Assembly: GCF_003609605.1 (NCBI RefSeq)
Contig: NZ_MCHY01000008.1
Coordinates: forward strand, 620,001 to 684,000
DNA from: Ammoniphilus oxalaticus
GTDB taxonomy: Bacteria > Bacillota > Bacilli > Aneurinibacillales > RAOX-1
DNA length: 64,000 bases
Direction of reading: 5' to 3'
In this document: positions 8,049 through 16,274 of the stretch, piece by piece
How the letters are laid out: every line of letters begins with the position of its first letter
How positions within the stretch are numbered: the stretch's first letter is position 1
The notes under the pieces: generated by a model
Database searches by the model: none
The model's input: the letters and a program-made list of their open reading frames with translations, nothing else
What the model was told of the DNA's origin: nothing
Translations under genes and position numbers: made by a program

Positions 8049-8072
8049 GCTGCTGTCCATTTGGACAGCAGC
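8049..8072 (+). promoter_or_regulatory. Perfect hairpin in the pfeT leader
   Basis: 10-bp perfect stem GCTGCTGTCC/GGACAGCAGC with ATTT loop. No T-run follows, so it is not a normal terminator. It may stabilise the leader or act with the overlapping small ORF at 8097. Confidence 0.5.
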
Positions 8073-8096
8073 ACGCGTACTTTAAGGGGGAAATAA

Positions 8097-8168
8097 ATGA
8101 AATTCATTATCAAGGAGGGGGGATGTAACGATGAGCGCAAACGTAAAAGAAAAGGTTCAGGAGCGTGA
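8097..8168 (+). CDS. Possible 23-codon leader ORF overlapping pfeT
   Basis: ATG 8097 has AAGGGGG about 8 bases upstream. It reads through the pfeT Shine-Dalgarno and start in another frame, ending with TGA at 8166-8168. The product is very basic (KRKRKG near its end) and contains one Cys. Translation would occupy the pfeT ribosome binding site, so coupling is possible. It may be chance. Confidence 0.3.
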   Translation: MKFIIKEGGCNDERKRKRKGSGA

Positions 8169-10056
8169 TCGGCGTCAAGAAGAAGGGATTGACGTCGCGG
8201 CTTGGTTTAAACAACATGGCGAGAGTGTCGCCGTGATTGGCAGCGGGGCGCTTACACTGATGGCTTGGTTGTTGTCGGGTCAATCGCAGCTGTCGGTTGG
8301 ACTATTCTTGTTGGCTTATATTATCGGTGGATATGCCAAAATGAAGGAAGGTATTATAACGCTCGTTAAAGAGCGCGATTTAGATGTTAATCTATTGATG
8401 TTGCTCGCGGCAATCGGGGCGGCAAGCATCGGTTATTGGTTAGAAGGGGCCGTTCTGATTTTTATTTTTGCGGTGAGCGGTGTCCTAGAAAACTATACGT
8501 TGGCGAAAAGTTATCGTGAGATCGCTTCTTTGATGGATATGAAGCCAGAGATGGCTGTCCGTCTTATTGACGGTCAGGAACACGCGGTAAAAATAGAGGA
8601 ATTACAAGTCAAAGATCTCGTCATCGTCAAACCAGGTGAACGGATTCCAGCAGATGGGATCGTGAAGGATGGGGTGTCGTTCGTTGATCAAGCAATGATT
8701 ACGGGTGAGTCTGTTCCTGTTGAAAAAGCAACAGGCGAGGAAGTTTTTGCCGGTACATTGAATGGGCAAGGCTCGCTCATAATTGAGGTAACAAGTTCAA
8801 GTGAGTCAACCTTATTTTCCAAAATTATTCGGATGGTGCAAGAAGCGCAAAGTGAAAAACCAGCTTCACAACAGTTTATGGAAAGATTCGAATCGACTTA
8901 TGCAAAAAGTGTGCTTGGGATTACCGTTGTTTTAATCATGATTCCACCATTTGTATTTGGCTGGAGTTGGACCGAGGCCCTTTATCGAGCAATGGTCTTT
9001 CTCGTTGTCGCTTCGCCTTGCGCCCTCGTTGCTTCCGTTATGCCTGTTATTCTTTCGGCAATCTCTAGTTCAGCAAGGAAAGGGGTTTTATTCAAAGGTG
9101 GAGCCCATCTGGAGATTCTAGCGGAGATTAAAGCAATTGCGGTAGATAAAACGGGTACGTTGACCCTCGGTCGTCCTCAAGTGACGGATATTCATGCGTA
9201 TCAAGGTTATGAGCGGAACGATATTTTACGAATTGCCGGAGCGATCGAAATGATGTCGGAACATCCAATTAGTCTGGCGCTTATTGAGAAGGCGAAGGAA
9301 GAAGGGATTGAGCTGATTCGTCCTAATCAAATGCAATCTTTTCCCGGGCGAGGGGTCGCCGCGGAATATGAAGGATTGAACTGGAAAGTTGGGAATGCTG
9401 ACTTTGTTGGATCCGAGTTGTTTGATGAACAGACGCGCGAACGAATTAACGAGTTGGAAAAACAGGGTAAAACAGTCATCTATCTTACAAATCATGAGGG
9501 ATTAGCGGGTCTGTTTGCGATAAAAGATACGATTCGGTTGGAAGCAAAGGAAACGATCGCCCAATTGAAAAACCTGGGGATTGCGGTTGTGATGTTAACA
9601 GGGGATCGTGAAGGAACGGCTCGCGCGATTGCCGATGAAGCGGGCATTGATGAAGTATACGCTGAAATGCTTCCCGCAGATAAGGTGGAAAAAGTGAAGG
9701 AGATGAGACAGAAATACGGTCAGGTTGCGATGCTTGGCGACGGGGTAAACGATGCCCCCGCGCTTGCGACCGCGTCGGTTGGGATCGCGATGGGGATTAC
9801 AGGCAGTGACGTCTCCTTGGAAACGGCCGATCTGGTGCTTGTGCATGATGATTTAGTAAGATTACCAGGGGCGATTCGAACAAGCCAAAAAGCGCGCAGA
9901 GTCATCAAGCAAAACATCGTTTTTTCACTCACAGTGATTTTTCTGCTGATCTTATCTAACTTTTTCCAATTTCTAACGTTACCGCTTGGGGTAATCGGAC
10001 ATGAGGGCAGTACGATTCTTGTCATTTTGAATGGCTTGCGGTTGTTGAAAAGTTAA
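8131..10056 (+). CDS. pfeT: P1B-4 type metal-transporting ATPase (PfeT/ZosA-like)
   Basis: Heavy-metal efflux P-type ATPase of 641 residues, near the length recalled for B. subtilis PfeT (formerly ZosA/YkvW), which exports Fe2+. Actuator motif TGES lies near 191, phosphorylation motif DKTGTLT near 336, the P1B HP dipeptide (SEHPIS) near 377 and the hinge GDGVNDAP near 537. The intramembrane metal site is SPC (ASPCALVAS near 293) instead of CPC, the hallmark of the P1B-4 group. No N-terminal HMA domain is present, only a charged 25-residue head. The Fur box and palindrome upstream agree with an iron or peroxide response. Zinc or cobalt as substrate cannot be excluded from sequence. Confidence 0.88.
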   Translation: MSANVKEKVQERDRRQEEGIDVAAWFKQHGESVAVIGSGALTLMAWLLSGQSQLSVGLFLLAYIIGGYAKMKEGIITLVKERDLDVNLLMLLAAIGAASIGYWLEGAVLIFIFAVSGVLENYTLAKSYREIASLMDMKPEMAVRLIDGQEHAVKIEELQVKDLVIVKPGERIPADGIVKDGVSFVDQAMITGESVPVEKATGEEVFAGTLNGQGSLIIEVTSSSESTLFSKIIRMVQEAQSEKPASQQFMERFESTYAKSVLGITVVLIMIPPFVFGWSWTEALYRAMVFLVVASPCALVASVMPVILSAISSSARKGVLFKGGAHLEILAEIKAIAVDKTGTLTLGRPQVTDIHAYQGYERNDILRIAGAIEMMSEHPISLALIEKAKEEGIELIRPNQMQSFPGRGVAAEYEGLNWKVGNADFVGSELFDEQTRERINELEKQGKTVIYLTNHEGLAGLFAIKDTIRLEAKETIAQLKNLGIAVVMLTGDREGTARAIADEAGIDEVYAEMLPADKVEKVKEMRQKYGQVAMLGDGVNDAPALATASVGIAMGITGSDVSLETADLVLVHDDLVRLPGAIRTSQKARRVIKQNIVFSLTVIFLLILSNFFQFLTLPLGVIGHEGSTILVILNGLRLLKS

Positions 10057-10125
10057 AGAGCAAACAGGCGGGGGCGAGATTGTTGCGTGATTTAGCCCTC
10101 AAGCGTTAAATATATCGACGGTTAC

Positions 10126-10160
10126 AGCCTTTTTTCCTTATTGGAAAGGGGGCTTTTTTT
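10126..10160 (+). terminator. Terminator of pfeT
   Basis: Stem AGCCTTTTTTCC/GGAAAGGGGGCT with G-T pairs, followed by T-run. The 311-base gap 10057-10367 also holds the minus-strand terminator at 10272-10302; nothing else was seen there. Confidence 0.75.
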
Positions 10161-10271
10161 ATGCCCGAAGTCTCCGCTTCACGCAGTCTCAACAATGCGC
10201 GCCAAATAACACTCAAATGAGTCCAAAATTAACAAATACTTGCATCAGCGCGCTATTTCATTCCCCTTAAA

Positions 10272-10302
10272 CAGAAAAGAGCCCCGATAAATAGATCAGG
10301 GC
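10272..10302 (-). terminator. Terminator of the CvfC-like gene
   Basis: Minus strand GCCCTGAT/ATCGGGGC with one G-T pair, followed by TCTTTTC. Confidence 0.55.
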
Positions 10303-10367
10303 ATCTAATATAAATTTTGAATAAATAAAACGAGAATGAAGTTCGCTTTATTTATGCCTTTCTTTTA

Positions 10368-11513
10368 TTATGGTCTATCGTCGGAATCATTTTGATCTTC
10401 TTGCATTTTTCTGCTCATCTGTTGCCAAATCGTTCCACTTGCAGCTTCGCCGCGTTCGATTCTTTCCATGGCGAGTCTTGCTTGTAAACTTACTTCGAAT
10501 TCAGGATCATGTTGGGCTGCCTTTAAATCTTCAAGCGCAGATTCGTCGCCAACTTCAAACAGAAAGCGAGCGGCTCTCCAGCGAACAAGCTTGTTTGAAT
10601 CGGATAAACTCTCGATCATTGCGGGAATGGCCGCGGGATCTCCAATATCAGACAAGGCGTCTCCCGCCGTCCGTCTGACGGCTGCTGATGAATCCCGCAG
10701 CGCCTTGTAGAGGTGCGGCAATGCTTCCGGCTTTTCGATCATTCCTAAATAGACTGTGGCAAGCCTGCGAATCGATGTTTTTGAATCGTTCAAAGCGTCG
10801 GCTAGCAGAGGGATGTCTTCGACCGTTGGGTCGATCTTTTCCAAGGCGGCAAATCGTTTTTCCCAGTCGGGATGTTGCAAGAGACTCTCCATTTCGCTTG
10901 GAGATAATGTTTCAGCGGGTGTTTCAGGCTTTTCGCCCAACGCTTGCGCCAAGAGGCTTTTGATCCGTTCGTCATCATAAGCGGCTTCGAGTTCTTGGAC
11001 GACCTCTTCGCCAATTTCTTTAAACGTCCCGTAGCGTGGGCCTTGCTCTTCCCAGGTTCGTTCCAAAATGTAGTTTTCCCCGGTTGATCTTAGTTTCATG
11101 ACGGCTTTGCTAAATCGTTCAGCAAGTCCGAATCTCGTTTCTTCTGCGCCGGAAACGAGTTTTACTTGCGATGGAATGCCTTTAAACATTTGGATTGATA
11201 CTTGAATTTCCCCGAATGTATCGGCCGCCGATTGAGTTGGGTCGGCAGTAGTTAAGCTGGAGCCAAAAATTGCGCCGACTTCGGCCAGAATATCGCGCCA
11301 ATCCGCGCGGGGATGGCGTTCTATTGAAATGAAGTCTAGTACTTGGAATACGCCCTGGACTCCTTTGATTTGGAGCAATTTTTGGATTGCTTCAGGAGCG
11401 TTTTCCTTTTTTTCTGTTGTAAAGTTTCTCGAGACCCCTTCCGGCAATTGTTCATCCACATTTAATTTCATCACATTGGGACTAGGGGTTGGTTCAACGG
11501 AGAGAATGTTCAT
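10368..11513 (-). CDS. cvfC: Conserved virulence factor C-like protein with HEAT repeats
   Basis: 381-residue cytosolic protein. Residues 1-90 resemble the Nfu/NifU N-terminal scaffold domain (SVEPTPSPNVMKLNV opening). Residues about 205-360 are HEAT-like repeats with the pattern IPLLADAL, ALPHLYKAL, AIPAMIESL and D-x-x-x-x-V-R-x-x-A. This two-part layout is that of staphylococcal CvfC and B. subtilis YpgR. The cellular role is not established; the Nfu-like head suggests contact with iron-sulfur proteins, while HEAT repeats serve as binding scaffolds. The ATG is preceded by AAGGAGG. It is monocistronic. Confidence 0.78.
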   Translation of the reverse strand: MNILSVEPTPSPNVMKLNVDEQLPEGVSRNFTTEKKENAPEAIQKLLQIKGVQGVFQVLDFISIERHPRADWRDILAEVGAIFGSSLTTADPTQSAADTFGEIQVSIQMFKGIPSQVKLVSGAEETRFGLAERFSKAVMKLRSTGENYILERTWEEQGPRYGTFKEIGEEVVQELEAAYDDERIKSLLAQALGEKPETPAETLSPSEMESLLQHPDWEKRFAALEKIDPTVEDIPLLADALNDSKTSIRRLATVYLGMIEKPEALPHLYKALRDSSAAVRRTAGDALSDIGDPAAIPAMIESLSDSNKLVRWRAARFLFEVGDESALEDLKAAQHDPEFEVSLQARLAMERIERGEAASGTIWQQMSRKMQEDQNDSDDRP

Positions 11514-11689
11514 ATTTGATAATTTCCTCCTTATTATCGTGTTCGCGGCCCTTCAGCTCGAACCTGCTATTTATGATATACAATATAGATTGGAAGGCAC
11601 AAGTAAATAAGCACATTATATTTCTCATTCATGTAACAGAACAGAATCGTTTATACTAATAAAAGGAATCGTGGAAAGGAAGATGATCG

Positions 11690-12424
11690 TTGAAATTAAC
11701 TTGTCTTGGGCAATGGGGAGCTTATCCGAAGGCAGGATCGGCTAATTCTTCATTCCTTTTAGAAGAAGATCACTTCCACCTATTGATTGACTGTGGAAGT
11801 GGGGTTCTCGCTCAATTGCAACGTGTACTGGCGATTGAACAATTGGACGCGTTGATCTTATCGCACTATCACCATGACCATGTCGCGGATTTAGGTTGTT
11901 TGCAATACGCGATGATGATCCAAAAACAGTTAGGCTACAGAAATAAAGCGCTACCGATCTATGGACATGGGGTGGGTGATAGTAAGTTCCATTCACTAAC
12001 CTATAAACAATATACTGAGGGACTGCGCATTGTTGCAGAAGAATCGGTTAAGATCGGACCCTGGAAGATTGAATTCCAACCGACACGCCATACGGCCTAT
12101 TGTCTAGCAATCAAATTTATCGGAAGTAAGCGAACGCTCGTTTACTCGGGGGATACAGGGTGGAGCGATGAACTGATTGAATTTGCGCGAGGAGCGGATA
12201 CACTCATCTGTGAAGCAAGCCTTTATGAAGAACAGCATGGACAAGTTCCCGGTCATTTGACAGCCCGTGAAGCGGGTCAAATCGCTGCGGCGTCAGGTGT
12301 TAAGCAGTTAATCCTGACCCACTTTCCGCATTATGGAGATCATCGGGAATTGCGCGCGCAGGCGCAGGCCGTCTTTTCAGGGGAACTTGAACTAGCTCAA
12401 GAGATGAAGATTTGGGAGTGGTAG
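11690..12424 (+). CDS. yhfI: Metallo-beta-lactamase-fold hydrolase (YhfI-like)
   Basis: 244-residue Zn-dependent hydrolase of the RNase Z-like branch. It opens with the GQWGAYP motif and carries LLIDCGSGVLAQL near residue 33. The metal motif SHYHHDHVAD is near 61-70. Further ligands are near RHTAYC at 126, YSGDTGW near 149 and ILTHFPHY near 206. This is the pattern and length of B. subtilis YhfI. The start is TTG 11690 with AGGAAG 8 bases upstream. The next gene follows after 12 bases, suggesting co-transcription with an alpha/beta hydrolase. The substrate is unknown. Confidence 0.8.
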   Translation: MKLTCLGQWGAYPKAGSANSSFLLEEDHFHLLIDCGSGVLAQLQRVLAIEQLDALILSHYHHDHVADLGCLQYAMMIQKQLGYRNKALPIYGHGVGDSKFHSLTYKQYTEGLRIVAEESVKIGPWKIEFQPTRHTAYCLAIKFIGSKRTLVYSGDTGWSDELIEFARGADTLICEASLYEEQHGQVPGHLTAREAGQIAAASGVKQLILTHFPHYGDHRELRAQAQAVFSGELELAQEMKIWEW

Positions 12425-12436
12425 GAAGGGGATCGT

Positions 12437-13282
12437 ATGCAACAGGTAGCAAAGCCGACTGACTGTGTGTGGCAAGGAAAGTATATTGAACTTGACGGGG
12501 TTCGGTTGCATTATATGGAGAGGGGGACGGGACAACCGATATTGTTAGCGCATGGACTGGGCTCATACTCTTATACTTGGAGGCATAACATCGATGCCTT
12601 AGCGTCCCGTTTTCGTGTCATTGCGGTCGATTTGAAAGGGTTTGGTTTTTCTGACAAACCGGACAAGCCTGGCTATTCATTGGACGCTTACGCCCAATCA
12701 ATAAAAGAGTTGATTCAAGCATTCGGATTCGGTAAGGTACATTTTATAGGAAGTTCGATGGGCGGAGAAATCGGGTTACGCATTTGTTTAGATACTCCGC
12801 AATGCATAGACAAGCTTGTTTTGATTGGAAGTTCTGGTTATCGTGATCGGTTGTCGCCCTGGATTAAACTTGTTTGCCGCTTACCGTATCGTTTAGGTGT
12901 TCGCCCATTTCTTAGACGACGCTGTACGAAACAAATCTTAGCGGATATCGTGCGAGCGGCTTTTTACAATCCGAGAGCGCTGTCTGATGAGGAACTTGAT
13001 CGTTATTTGGCCCCCCTTATGGGGGAAGCGGTCGAACGCTCGTTTCTGCGTCTATTGAGGGAATTTGATTTCGGTAAAAGAAAGGCGGATTATGATCAGA
13101 TATCGCATGAAACATTAGTTTTAGCGGGGGAACATGACCATGTCATTACCCGTGAAGATTCAATGCGACTAGCGGATCAATTGCAGCATGCGACGTTACA
13201 CATAATTCCGAAAACGGGGCATTTTATGCATGAGGAAAGGCCAGAGCTTGTCAATGAACTCATATTGAAATTTCTTAACTAA
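12437..13282 (+). CDS. Alpha/beta-fold hydrolase
   Basis: 281-residue serine hydrolase. The oxyanion segment LLAHGLGSYSYTWR is near 34-47, and the nucleophile elbow GSSMGG near 104-109 gives Ser106. The acid is in LAGEHDHVI near 230 and the catalytic His in KTGHFMHEE near 258. It belongs to the esterase/epoxide hydrolase/haloalkane dehalogenase group; the exact reaction is not predictable. It starts 12 bases after the YhfI-like gene with GGAAGGGG as ribosome binding site. No signal peptide is visible, so it is cytosolic. Confidence 0.85.
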   Translation: MQQVAKPTDCVWQGKYIELDGVRLHYMERGTGQPILLAHGLGSYSYTWRHNIDALASRFRVIAVDLKGFGFSDKPDKPGYSLDAYAQSIKELIQAFGFGKVHFIGSSMGGEIGLRICLDTPQCIDKLVLIGSSGYRDRLSPWIKLVCRLPYRLGVRPFLRRRCTKQILADIVRAAFYNPRALSDEELDRYLAPLMGEAVERSFLRLLREFDFGKRKADYDQISHETLVLAGEHDHVITREDSMRLADQLQHATLHIIPKTGHFMHEERPELVNELILKFLN

Positions 13283-13379
13283 ATGTAGCTGAGCCGCTGA
13301 CAATGTCACTGTATTTAAAGGGACTTCTTAGGTTAGGCCAAGGCATAAGGGAAAGTCGTTTTGCTAGGAAGGAGAAAAA

Positions 13380-14759
13380 ATGATGTCTTCATCTGAAATG
13401 AGAGAAAAGTGCGGCGTCTTTGGTGTTTTTAATCACCCATTGGCAGCGGATCTAACGTATTACGGTTTACATGCTTTGCAGCATCGGGGCCAGGAGAGCG
13501 CGGGGATTGTCGCCAGCGATGGCGAGAGGTTTCACTTTCATAAAGCGCTTGGGCTCGTTACCCACGTTTTTACGCGTGATATTTTAGATCGGCTGCGCGG
13601 AACGATGGCTATTGGACATGTGCGGTACGGTTCAGCTGGTGAAAGCGGAGGGCAAAATTCCCAACCGCTCGTGTTTAAATACCGAGCAGGAGATCTTGCT
13701 GTTGCCCATAACGGAAGTCTTGTCAATGCGGCCTATGAACGGGAACTGTTACATCAACAAGGCAGTATTTTTCAAACGGCAACAGATACAGAGGTCATCG
13801 CCCACTTGCTTGCCCGCTCGGCAAAACAGCATTTTAGCGAAGCGGCCCCTGAAGTGTTAAAAAAGATACAAGGATCGTTCGCTTTATTAATGATGACTGA
13901 AAAGCAATTGTTTGTCGCTCTGGATCGACATGGACTGCGACCGCTTTCATTAGGTAAACTAGGCGATGCGATTGTTGTCGCTTCAGAGACATGCGCCCTG
14001 AATGCGGTCGATGCCACTTATTGGCGTGATGTGGAGCCAGGTGAATGGTTATTAATTGATGAAGACGGTATTCAGACAGGGCGTTTTGCAGAGGCGGAGA
14101 AAAAGTCGTTATGCTCATTTGAACTCGTTTATTTTGCGCGGGCTGATAGTAAAATTGATGGGAAAAGTGTGTTGGCTGTTCGCAAAGAATTAGGACGGAC
14201 TTTGGCCCGAGAAAGAGCGGCTGATGCGGATATGGTCGTTGCTGTCCCAGAATCGAGCGTGCCGGCAGCGCTTGGATACGCGGAACAATTGGGGATCCCC
14301 TATGAATTGGGATTGATTAAAAACCCTTATGTCGGACGTACTTTTATTGAACCGACGCAAGATTTGCGCGAACTGGCTGTCCGCTTAAAATTAAGCGCGG
14401 TCCGCGAAGTGATTGAAGGGAAGCGGATTGTGCTTGTCGATGATTCGATTGTGAGAGGAACGACGAGTAAACGGATCGTTGGGTTGTTGCGTGAAGCGGG
14501 AGCGAAAGAAGTGCATGTTCGGATTAGTTCGCCAATGGTAAAAGACCCTTGTTATTATGGAATTGATATGGCGGACAAAGAGGAATTGCTAGCCAACCGT
14601 TGGGCGGAAGAAGAAGCGATGGGCGCGTCAATCGGCGCGGATAGCTTAGCCTTTTTGAGCGAGCGGGGAATGTCAGATGTTTTAAACATCGGGTTGTCCG
14701 AAGGCTCTCATCATTGTTTGGCTTGTTTTAACGGTCAATATCCAACCCAGCTTTACTAA
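13380..14759 (+). CDS. purF: Amidophosphoribosyltransferase
   Basis: First committed enzyme of purine synthesis: PRPP plus glutamine gives 5-phosphoribosylamine. A 10-residue propeptide precedes the catalytic Cys11 (REKCGVFGV), as in B. subtilis PurF. The glutaminase residues HRGQESAGI, HVRYG and AHNGSLVN are intact. The PRPP loop VLVDDSIVRGTTS is near 351. The [4Fe-4S] Cys positions CSFE, DPCYYG and HCLAC are kept. The protein is 459 residues, a little short at the C terminus. Unusually, it stands alone: no other pur genes flank it, no purine riboswitch precedes it, and a terminator follows. It could be the only purF, or a second copy besides one in a pur operon. Confidence 0.92.
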   Translation: MMSSSEMREKCGVFGVFNHPLAADLTYYGLHALQHRGQESAGIVASDGERFHFHKALGLVTHVFTRDILDRLRGTMAIGHVRYGSAGESGGQNSQPLVFKYRAGDLAVAHNGSLVNAAYERELLHQQGSIFQTATDTEVIAHLLARSAKQHFSEAAPEVLKKIQGSFALLMMTEKQLFVALDRHGLRPLSLGKLGDAIVVASETCALNAVDATYWRDVEPGEWLLIDEDGIQTGRFAEAEKKSLCSFELVYFARADSKIDGKSVLAVRKELGRTLARERAADADMVVAVPESSVPAALGYAEQLGIPYELGLIKNPYVGRTFIEPTQDLRELAVRLKLSAVREVIEGKRIVLVDDSIVRGTTSKRIVGLLREAGAKEVHVRISSPMVKDPCYYGIDMADKEELLANRWAEEEAMGASIGADSLAFLSERGMSDVLNIGLSEGSHHCLACFNGQYPTQLY

Positions 14760-14771
14760 AAATGAAATGTT

Positions 14772-14803
14772 AAAAGGAGCCGCAGCAGCGACTCCTTTTT
14801 TTT
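14772..14803. terminator. Bidirectional terminator
   Basis: AAAAGGAGCCGC/GCGACTCCTTTT stem with AGCA loop and T-runs on both strands, between convergent purF and the SLH gene. Confidence 0.88.
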
Positions 14804-14808
14804 ACTTC

Positions 14809-16161
14809 CTATGATTCGTCTTCAAGCGTTTCTTCGTCTGTCTTTAGCTCATGGTCGGATGGCGTGTCGCCAAGTTCAACATTGGCCTCTTCCAGCATTT
14901 CCTCAAACGTTTTTGCATTTTTCGCTTCTTCTGGAAGAACAACTTTTTCTACTTGATTGTAGTCATACATGGTTCCTTCTTGCTTAATCTGCATTTTATC
15001 AATTGGTAAATCTTCATTCGCTAATTGACCCATTTCAAATGTAATTTCTTGCGATAGTTTTGTAGGTAGTTTTGATGTTTCATCGATCCACATCACGCCT
15101 GATAGCGACAAGTCACCCATTTCAGGAACGGATTCTAACTGGGCTCCAAGTTGCTCTTCAAATCCATCTGGTAATGATTGTCCAATCATCCCCATCAACT
15201 CTTGAAAGGAAGTGAACCGAGAACGATAGCCAATTTTTCGTGTTTGTGCGTCACCGAGCGCTTCCGTCCCTAAATCGCGGTAGAATACATTTTTATTATC
15301 GAGCAGGGCTTGGTTGACGCCGACACTGTCTTTTTGCATTTCCATTAATTGTTCAAACGTAAACGGCATCATTGTACCATCCATTTTGATCCAAGCCACT
15401 TCACCTGTTTCAGGGTCTGGCATTTGCATAAACATGCCTTCGGGCGTAATATATTGTTCTATTTTCATATCGGCCAATTCCTCAGGCAGTTCAATGCCGT
15501 CTAATTGTCCTAAATCAACAACTGTCGTCAGGTGAATTCCGTCTTCAACATGATACTCCATCTTTACGTCGGCATTCATCGACAGTTCATTTTGATTGTT
15601 CATTTCTGGAATGTTTTCCGAAAAGATCATTTTCATCTGTTGTTTTAAATCAGATCTAAATGATTTTTGTTGTAGTTGAACCTCGGCGGAATCGATCATC
15701 CATTGGTAAGCTCCCGGATCAGACTGAAGCGCTTGTTGAATCGCCTTTTTCGCTTCATCATCTGTCAATGTTTTGTTCTTAAACTGAATTCCGTATTCTT
15801 TATTAAAAATTTGCTCAGCTTGATTAATAGAAATGCCGAGCGTTTTGGATAAAATAATGTACGCTTCTTGTTTTGAAATCGGTTTGTTCGGTTGAAATGT
15901 TCCATCCGGATAGCCAACAATCACTTTTCGCTGTTGGAGAATGCCTACACTTTCCGCGTAAGGCGAGTCGGTCGTTACATCGCTAAGTAGGGTGATGTTT
16001 TGATTTGTCGCTGATAGGTCAAGTTGCTTCACAACGGCTTTGGCAAATTCACCTCTTGTGATTCCCGTATCTTGAGCAGAAGCGTTAACGCCACCTGCAA
16101 ATAAACCTGTTACCATAACCGTAGAGAGCGATAAGGCCAAAAATCCTTTTCTAAAATTCAA
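14809..16161 (-). CDS. Secreted S-layer-homology protein with LppX/DUF6612-like domain
   Basis: About 450-residue exported protein. The signal peptide runs to GGVNASAQ. Two SLH modules follow: ITRGEFAKAVVKQL, and GYPDGTFQPNKPISKQEAY near 85-103. SLH modules bind secondary cell-wall polymer. The remainder is a beta-rich domain with repeated two-stranded patterns (KMEYHVEDG, QYITPEGMFMQM, WIKMDG), reminiscent of DUF6612/LppX lipid-binding lipoproteins. It ends in an acidic tail. The start chosen is TTG 16161, with AAAGGGGAG about 6-8 bases upstream; an in-frame GTG 6 codons earlier overlaps that site. Confidence 0.75.
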   Translation of the reverse strand: MNFRKGFLALSLSTVMVTGLFAGGVNASAQDTGITRGEFAKAVVKQLDLSATNQNITLLSDVTTDSPYAESVGILQQRKVIVGYPDGTFQPNKPISKQEAYIILSKTLGISINQAEQIFNKEYGIQFKNKTLTDDEAKKAIQQALQSDPGAYQWMIDSAEVQLQQKSFRSDLKQQMKMIFSENIPEMNNQNELSMNADVKMEYHVEDGIHLTTVVDLGQLDGIELPEELADMKIEQYITPEGMFMQMPDPETGEVAWIKMDGTMMPFTFEQLMEMQKDSVGVNQALLDNKNVFYRDLGTEALGDAQTRKIGYRSRFTSFQELMGMIGQSLPDGFEEQLGAQLESVPEMGDLSLSGVMWIDETSKLPTKLSQEITFEMGQLANEDLPIDKMQIKQEGTMYDYNQVEKVVLPEEAKNAKTFEEMLEEANVELGDTPSDHELKTDEETLEDES

Positions 16162-16242
16162 TCGTATCTCCCCTTTCACGTTGTATTGACGTTTAAAGGT
16201 TAGGGAAGTTTCGTGGAAATTTGCGTAAATATGAACGATGAA

Positions 16243-16274
16243 GCGAAGGTCCTAAGGAGTTGTAGGACCTTCGC
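16243..16274 (-). terminator. Perfect hairpin over the end of the YheC/YheD gene
   Basis: 12-bp perfect stem GCGAAGGTCCTA/TAGGACCTTCGC. The stop codon of the minus-strand gene lies in it. The T-run is weak (TTCATCG), so termination is plausible but not certain. Confidence 0.5.

Noticed and set aside
10370-10980. Several plus-strand ORFs antisense to the CvfC-like gene
   Set aside because: They are overlapping shadows of the HEAT-repeat coding strand, without start signals.
13283-13379. Purine riboswitch or PurR box before purF
   Set aside because: No aptamer core and no paired CGAA-type PurBoxes were seen in the short gap.
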